Part shown: positions 57,300-64,000 of the stretch, in pieces
Position numbering within the stretch: the stretch's first letter is position 1
Layout: each line of letters opens with the position of its first letter
Assembly (NCBI GenBank): GCA_021234155.1
Contig: JAJEKV010000020.1
Location: forward strand, 20,699,018 to 20,763,017
Direction of reading: 5' to 3'
From: Isoetes taiwanensis
Taxonomy: Eukaryota > Streptophyta > Lycopodiopsida > Isoetales > Isoetaceae
DNA length: 64,000 nt
Program-made: the position numbers and the translations under genes
Notes under the pieces: generated by a model
Database searches by the model: none
What the model saw: the letters and a program-made list of their open reading frames with translations, nothing else
What the model was told of the DNA's origin: nothing

Positions 57300-58265
57300 A
57301 AATAGATATGTCCTGTATAAGGTTTAATGCAAAAAACTACTTCAAAATCTTCAACTCCCAACATACGTTGGAACTGATTCACATTAAGAAGAATAAGTAT
57401 TATCCTAAATATTCATAAAGACCGCAATAGGTCTCCACAATAAACATAAATGTTCTTCGCAATTCAACAATAGTCAATTTCCAAAGCCAATTTGTGTTGG
57501 AAGTTCTAGAAAACTCCATTTCCAAGCTAAATGCCAATTTTGTATACCTAGCAACTTCATTTATAATTCATTCTTACTATCAACTTCTGTTGGAAGTTAT
57601 ATGAAACTCCATTTCAACCATAAAGCCATAAAACCAAACTTCGATACATGTTGGAAGCAAAGCTAAATCAATCTAAAGTTTTCAAAATTTCAACCATCAA
57701 AACATATAACTTTCAAAAGTTAGCCACAACTAGAAAGACCTATTTCAAAGCAGGTGGTGCTTCACAACATGGATCTCCCTTGATATTAGAAGCTTGCCTC
57801 CAACTTGTATTGGAAGTTCTTTGGAACTCCAACCTAAACTTCCAAACTTCCAACATCAGTTAGCTAAATCTCAACTAATTATTAACCTAGCAAAACTTAT
57901 TGGTGCTGAGTGCTGGCCCGCGTTTATTTGATATCCACCAGCATACTTTTGCTCCAAACCTAAAGTTGTGCCTTCAACTTCCATGTGTTGGATGGAGCAA
58001 AAAAAATTAGTAAACTAGCAACCACCTTCCACCGTTCGTTGTATGTTGGATTGGGGGGAACTAAGCTTGTAATATCAAGAGAGATGCATTTCATGAAGTA
58101 ACACCTATTTTGAAATGGGTTCTTTAATTCTTTACTTATGGGTAACTTCCAACTTAAGTTGGAAGCTATATATAGAAATGCCTAAGGTTAATTAATTAAT
58201 TTAGCTAGCTTGCAATGTGTGTTGAAAGTTTGGTGAGCACCTTTCTCAAGCCTAAATTTATGGCT
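57300..58265. repeat. Degenerate repeats of GTTGGAAG and inverted CCAACTTCC
   Basis: Short blocks such as TGTTGGAAGTTCT(A/T)GAAACTCC and CCAACTT recur at about 57368, 57496, 57589, 57645, 57793, 57970, 58145 and 58215, at 50-150 bp intervals and in both orientations. They surround the inverted left end of copy B. Confidence 0.5.
57899..57954 (-). repeat. Left terminal inverted repeat of copy B, inverted
   Basis: On the minus strand this reads GAGCAAAAGTATGCTGGTGG followed by ATATCAAATAAA and CAGCAC words, matching the left end of copy A (2547-2606). Relative to the rest of copy B it points the wrong way. Confidence 0.8.
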
Positions 58266-58536
58266 TCAGCTTCTAGTATATGACTATGTTGGATGGAGCT
58301 TCACCAATTATAGTGTAACCTATTTGACGCCCATCACTTTATATAGACCGTACCCGTTCTAATCATAACCTGTTTACCACCCACCGTAATGAATGTGACC
58401 CCAAGGGAAATGAAGTTTTGAATTTGTAAATTGCAACCGCCTGTTCCCCAACTTTCAGTACTCGAGCCAAAAAGCCTGCGGAGAAAGCTCGAGAATTTCC
58501 ACATTCTACTCTGGCATTCCAAAAATCAAATGCACT

Positions 58537-60447
58537 ATGGTGAAGAAGGGTGTTAATCCGCCGGCTCAGCCAGTAATTCTAATGGATGCCATGTGCAGGG
58601 TAAGCAAAATGCACTGCCAATTTTGATATGGGCTTAGGGTGCCCTGTTAATTTATTTTTCTTGCTTTCTTCCAGTCCAGAAGGAACGTGCCCCTGAGATC
58701 GGACCTGGCTGATTGCCGAACGGAGGAGTATAATGAGATTTGGGATACCAATAGTGTCATTCCCAACAAAACTTCAATTGACAAGGTAAGGCTAGAGCAT
58801 GAAGAAGCTTTAATTAAACTGCTGAGCAAGATATACCTAGAAGGGTTGAAGAATAGAGAAGTAAGGAATACGGCTTCCTATTTATTTGCATTCAACAACT
58901 GCCAGAGGGCCAAGCAGGATCCAAAAAATTTCAAGGTTAACTGGGCAGCAGTGGCAGCAAAAAGTAGGGCCTATTCGAGCAAGGTTAAGAGTGAACTCAG
59001 CACCAACGGCCCTGTGAGCATAGCAGAGCTCAGCAAGTCTCAGCAGATAATAGCACCTGAAAGCATAGCAGAAAGGCCAGCCTCAGCAGGCACTGGTGTA
59101 AAATTAGAAGGGAGATTGTCCTTCAGGAGTACTGCAATGTGCTCAGCAGCATTCTCAGCTTATGGGAAAAACATTGCCCGCCTGGAAATCATGATCCAAG
59201 GTGTGCATGATGCCTTAACAATGCAACAGAGTGATCTAGTATCCAAGAAGGAACTAGTTGCACAATATCAGGCAAAGGGCACCTTCTTTTCGGCTGCACA
59301 ACAGAAGTTGCAGACCATAAAGGATAATATTGCACGTCTTCAAGCCCTCTCAGATCCTAATGCAGGTGCCTCTGGTGAGATTCAGAATTTGGAGAGGGAG
59401 AAAGATATGGCAGAGTATATGTTGAAGTCCCTCCTTGAAATGGGGGGTGGGCCAATAGATGAAACCATGGTACAACAGGTGGCTGTTCTAACTGCTGAGG
59501 TTGCCAATAATGAGCCCCTCCTTGCAAAAGCCCAACATCACTTACAAAATGTCATTAGGCTGAGGGAAATGACCAATGATCAGCTGGTCAGCATCACTCC
59601 CATGCCATTCAGATTGCCAATTAGAGATGAGGAGAGATGCTCCACATGTGGTCTTGCATTCCAGGATGATTACATCCTCAGCCTGCGGATGAAATGTGGA
59701 CATCATTATCATGTGAGCTGCCTCAGTTTGCTCATGGAAAAAACATGTTATCTCGAGTGTTCAGATACTATTCCTACAGGATTAGTGCAGGAATTGGGGA
59801 AGCATGGAACAGTAAAGCAGGAAGTGTTATATGCTGGAGCATCTCACAAAACTGGGAATGAAATAATTGATATTGATGAGTATGTAGCCATAACTCCCGA
59901 TAGCAACAGGAAAAGGAAACAAGTTAATACACCAAGAAGTAAAAGGACCCCAGGATTAGCAAAGCACAAGTCTACAAGGGTTCAAACTCCACAGCCAAGA
60001 CATGGAAAAAAAGGTACATGCCTGTTTCCAGGGTCTCAATTTGAATTGATAACAGTAAAAGATCCTGTAGACATTGGAGAACAAGCTATCAGCAGTCTGC
60101 AGCACATTGCAGCACCTGACATCACGGTGTTGAAGACACCAATCTATGCAGAATTTAAGGGAGATTCAAGTAGTACTGGTGATGCTGCCAATTATGTTGT
60201 AGTTCCAAATTCTGCAGCTGCCTCTACAAAGGCCTCCTCTAAAACGGTTGCTGCAGGGAAGGAAAACGATGGCAAAGATGTCGACAAGCAGATTCTTAAA
60301 GTCGTTTCCAAGATCAACACGTTGACACGGTCAAGGACCAGGAAGGTTGTGGAAGAAGAGAGTGAGGATGAGTCAGAAGTTGATCTTGATGAAGACATCC
60401 CTATAGAAGTAGCATTTAGGGAAAAAAAAAAAAAAAAAAAAGGCTAA
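58537..60447 (+). CDS. Copy B accessory gene: helical N-terminus and RING-like finger
   Basis: Exon 1 (58537-58599) starts MVKKGVNPPAQP and ends at a GTAAGC donor. The acceptor at 58673-58674 joins in phase to SRRNVPLRSDLADC, giving about 611 residues to the stop at 60447. The N-terminal half is helical with ALIKLLSKIYLEGLKNREV and NFKVNWAAVAAK (also in copy C), then a coiled coil (about residues 200-290). A RING-like cluster follows (59636-59770): CSTCGLAF, MKCGHHYHVSC, TCYLECS. The tail is basic then acidic (ESEDESEVDLDEDIPIEV) and ends in a run of A (60421-60440). Slippage there, or splicing to 60626, could link it to FCP1-like exons. It may bind DNA or the transposase; this is inference. 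Confidence 0.75.
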
Positions 60448-60625
60448 TGTAATTTTGCCATATGTATTTCAGGCATGCAAACTTTGATTGCTCAAGAGAA
60501 CCCTAAACCATCAGCCAAAAGGTTTTTGTTTAAACAATTAATATATTTGATCCATGTTTCTTCCACCATGAATGTGTAAATTTTGTTTGGTTAATTCATT
60601 CAACCTAGTAAAAACTTGTTTGCAG

Positions 60626-61870
60626 AAAAAGAAGGCAGCCAATGGTTATACTTAGTGAATCTGATGAAGAAGACAATGCCACTAATGGAGTGCCAACACA
60701 ATCTCTAACATACAAAAGGCGCCATCCAGGATTTAGGTTTTAGGGTTGTTTTCCTGTTGTATTTCACCTTGTATATTCTCTACAAATTTCAGTTGGTGAT
60801 TGGAGCACCACCCTTGCTATTGCAGGAGAACACGGCAGGTTGTTAATGATGAAAGGAAGGATGAAGCACAGAAGGCCACTGCAAGGGTTACTGATAGCCA
60901 GGAAACGCCAATACATTGGGGGCAGGAAGATACTAATACAGATGTATCTGACTATGGCTATCAGCACTCTCCATCATTGGGTAGCAAAGCTAAAGCAGAA
61001 TCCAACAGATCGTAGCACAGTTCAGCACATCTGGGCAGCACAGTCCAGCACAGCATGGCAGCACAGTCCAGCACAGTCCAGCACACCTCGACAGTGGGTG
61101 CAAACGTTGAGGGATGGGAACCCAGACGAAAGTTGATGGTGCTGGACATAAATGGTGTACTGGCACAGACACAACAGAGGAGAAGCAACCAAAAAATCTT
61201 GCCTCCACTTCATACGAACCATGTTGTAAAAGAAACTGCAAATAAGTACCTCATTTGCAGACCAGGGTACCATGAATTTGTGGAGTGGGCACTGCAGAGG
61301 TTTGATATTGTGATCTAGAGTGCTTCTCTACTTCGGAATACAAGGTGGATGCATTATTCCCAGAATTGCAGACCAAATTTTTAAAGGTATATGGTTAAGA
61401 GCAGTGCTATGCATGCGAGCATCCAACCAATACAACAAAGCAACTTTTTTTCAAGGAGTTGAAGGTTGTACTTGATGATTTTCCTGAATATCATGGTATG
61501 ATTTTCTTGGTAGATGACAACCTACACAAAGGGTTTCTAAATCCTCCACACACAACCGTTCCTGTTATGCCTTTCAAGGGGCAGGAAGAGGACAATTTTT
61601 TACAGAAGTTTGTGTGCCTAGCATTGGATTACTTGTCTTCCCATACAGTTGAAGAGACAATCTCACATCTAGACATCACTGATGCATGGTTGAAGAGGAG
61701 ACAGTTGATGTGCTGGATTACTGTCTCAACAACTATCTTGTCTCGGTCTATTATGTCCTCAATGCTCCAAAAGAGGTACAAAGGTAGTTGCTGGGCATCA
61801 CTCCTGAAGACTCTAACCACTCTGAAGACTCCAATGACTCCTGAAAATACCATTGTACACCTTTTGTAAA
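60626..61870 (+). pseudogene. Copy B C-terminal exons with FCP1/NIF-like domain
   Basis: Exon 60626-60720 reads KRRQPMVILSESDEED in one frame. The next (about 60827) reads RQVVNDERKDEAQKA and runs, through one TAG (61016), into a Gln/His/Ser linker and LMVLDINGVLAQ. That continuity suggests the RING and FCP1-like parts were one gene. TGG in copy A is TAG here (61315-61317), and 7 bp are missing at about 61345. The second block, IFLVDDNLHKGFLNP (61459 on), is intact and reads into LDYLSSHTVEETI. The DING motif again lacks the second Asp. Confidence 0.7.
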
Positions 61871-61980
61871 TATATGACTTGCTTTTTGTAAAATGTCTCT
61901 AATACATCAAAATTTAAGATAAAGGTCTTCAAAATATAAAATAAATGCTGAAATGATAAAACAACTAGGTCAAACCATTT

Positions 61981-64000
61981 TCAACCTTCATATGGTAGGC
62001 TGTCAAGGATCATCTGATAGGTAGCCTCCTCAAGGAAAAACCTGTTGGTGTCGGGAATTTGATTCATCTCAAACTTGTTTGCTGTGACATGATGACTATA
62101 TTGATAAGTAAGACCTTTGTTTTGAAGTAGCTCCCAACTACCATCGGGTTGGATAGCATAGTATAAACCAGCCAACATATATTCATCGACATTAAAAGTC
62201 TGACCCCAACTGTCATATACAATTTTGTCAAGAATATGCCTCGGCTTAACACACACCACCACATAGAAGTCTGCATTTTCTTGATTGCCCTCCTCGGCTA
62301 CAACTACAATTCCTTTATGTTTCCACTAAGCCATTCCCCATCACCTTCAAAAAATGCCTCGTCAATTTCGTCATCAAGTGTTTCACCGGTAGACTTCATA
62401 GGCTTCAGTGTCACATACTTCCAATTCTTCAACCTGTGCCTATTCACACAACATGACCAGTTTCCCTTCAAACAGTTACCACAGAAATAACTTAAACCTC
62501 TATGAGCCACCCTTGTGGTTGATTTGGCCATGTATGTCCTGATACTATGTATTTCCTTGGTCCCTTCCACCCTGGCACAGTCCAGCCAATCTGTCCTATC
62601 AACATCATCCTTTCTAATTAACCAGAAGTACCTGCAAAGAGACAACAACAAGTATTGCAGTTCACAGACAGCTTTACTCAGTATAATACATCATTACTCA
62701 GCACATTACAGCAGTTCACAGACAGCATTACTCAGCAGAATACAGCAAGTGAAAGCATAATACCTTTTAATGTCCCCGTTGTTGGTACCTTCATTACAAC
62801 GAGTTGCGAATTCACAGCAGCACCTCTAAATCTCACCTTATCGTACTTGAGCTGCTCTCTAATGAATGCCAAGAACTGCCCCTTGTCCATCGTGCTCTCC
62901 CTTACCATGGGCTGTCCCAAAGAAATTCCACACTATTTCCTTCCCTAGATCATTGTGATATCTTGGCAGGAAATAGAATGGCCGGGCATATTTGAATTGG
63001 CTAGAACAACCATCTGACCAAACTATATGCCTGGAGAATTCTACTCCATTTGATACCAGCCATGAATTGTGCTTTCTAAGACAGTGCTGCACAAAAAGAG
63101 TGTCATGAATCTTGTCATCACTTAAGTAAAAATGGGAATCCTTCAATAGCTTTCTAATCCCAGAGCTTTTGTCTATCCTATATGTGATGTGGACGAGAAT
63201 TGTTATCTGGGCATTGTGCCAGTGCTGGCTCTGAACCTCCCTTTGTATTTTTATATTGTAATTCTCTGCAAAATCAATTACAGAAACAATGTTGCCATCT
63301 TGGATATTGTCCAGGGAACTCCTGAATTGTAGGGCCTGCCATCTAGCCCTGTAATTATGTGGCACAAATATCTTCAATGTGGAACACATATAGGAGATAA
63401 AATCCTTCATTGTCATTCTCTTGTAAAACAATCTAAGATCTGGCTTTGGTTCTTTCTTTTTTTTCCCCTTACCAGTTGAGGTCTCGTCTTGTACTGCAGT
63501 TTCAGACTGTGTCCCCAGCTACCTTAACTTTCTTACTTTTGTTTCCCTTCTTGGTCGCATTGGATCTTTTCTTTCTGCTGCCACCTGATACTTCCTTGGT
63601 AACACAGTCTGCAACTCCACCACCATCTTTTGTCTCCACTGAAATCTATGGCAAGATTTGCAGCATAAAACATAAGATTAGTGCAAGTTGAAAGCAGAAA
63701 AGCAGGATTCAGTGGATGCCAACACATTTCAGCATGTTGCGACATGCAATATAGAGAGTATTACCTTTTTAAACATTTTCCATTCAAGCAAGAACTCATG
63801 ATCCTCTCTTTCTCTTGGACATATAGGAAGAGCTATGACATTTTTGCAAACCACAACCCTCCAGAGCTTGCTGCGTGAGTCATATGTATGTTGGCTGGCC
63901 AAACACTTCTCACTAGGTCCACAAACCTCACAACAGCACTTGCACTCTTTACCATAAAATCCAGTTTTTGCTGACCTTAAAGCATTCAGGCCTACTCTGG
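61981..64000 (-). pseudogene. Transposase-like gene of copy B, partial
   Basis: Uninterrupted homologue of the gene in copy A. Exon 62859-63431 carries FVPHNYRARWQALQF, VSVIDFAENY, HFYLSDDKIHDTLF, VWSDGCSSQFK, and NFFGTAHGKGEHDG. The 62632-62762 intron is CAGCAC-rich. Exon 61981-62631 begins YFWLIRKDDV and includes CFCGNC-like Cys residues (here YFCGNC). The N-terminal exons lie beyond 64000. A frame change at about 62880 interrupts GQGAVL. It shows the DFAENY motif that copy A has lost. Confidence 0.75.

Larger units (their letters stand above)
57899..64000. mobile_element. DNA transposon copy B, truncated by the window edge
   Basis: From 58302 onward it is collinear with copy A from 2634: accessory gene on the plus strand, FCP1-like exons, then the transposase-like gene on the minus strand. 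It lacks the retro-insertion at 63250. The right end should lie about 1 kb beyond the window. The left terminus has been inverted with about 350 bp of flank. Confidence 0.88.

Overview
This is nuclear DNA of a land plant. The evidence is one spliced gene for a plant-type gamma phosphatidylinositol 4-kinase with two ubiquitin-like domains, a decayed PLS-class PPR gene, a Ty3/gypsy chromodomain retrotransposon primed by initiator Met-tRNA, a TRIM retroelement, and many GT-AG introns. A seed-free vascular plant such as a fern is possible, but the sequence does not prove it. Apart from the kinase gene the window is almost entirely nested mobile DNA.

Layout. 1-2542: AT-rich sequence with microsatellite-tailed 3' ends of non-LTR elements. 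2547-23897: copy A of a large cut-and-paste transposon (5'-GGG terminal inverted repeats, 4-bp target duplication ATAT). It holds a poly(A)-tailed retro-insertion (7783-22072, 12-bp target duplication), which in turn holds a complete 13.2-kb gypsy element on the minus strand (7860-21035, 5-bp target duplication CATCT). 24.0-31.3 kb: LINE ORF1 fragment, tRNA-headed SINE-like sequence, PPR pseudogene, diverged LTR fragment and an unrecognised spliced reading frame. 32850-34744: the kinase gene. 36.25-53.87 kb: a tandem duplication of a 3.2-kb unit. Unit 1 was later invaded by copy C of the transposon family (37560-44734, target duplication TACC) and by a 4-kb inverted-repeat element (46079-50134). 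Unit 2 (50684-53869) keeps both empty sites. 53.8-57.1 kb: remains of a minus-strand gene with a degenerate FCP1/NIF-like domain. 57.9-64 kb: copy B of the transposon, running off the right edge.

The A/B/C transposon family has two converging genes. One is a transposase-like protein with conserved DFAENY, SDG and HGKG motifs. The other is an accessory protein with a helical N-terminus and a RING-like zinc finger, which in A/B is probably fused to an FCP1-like HAD phosphatase domain with a DxNG motif. The 4-bp target duplications and 5'-GRG ends resemble what I recall of the Sola superfamily; that assignment is a proposal. The single most striking item is in the gypsy element: an extra ORF upstream of gag starts MARTKQTARK, identical to the histone H3 N-terminal tail, in an element whose integrase ends in a chromodomain.
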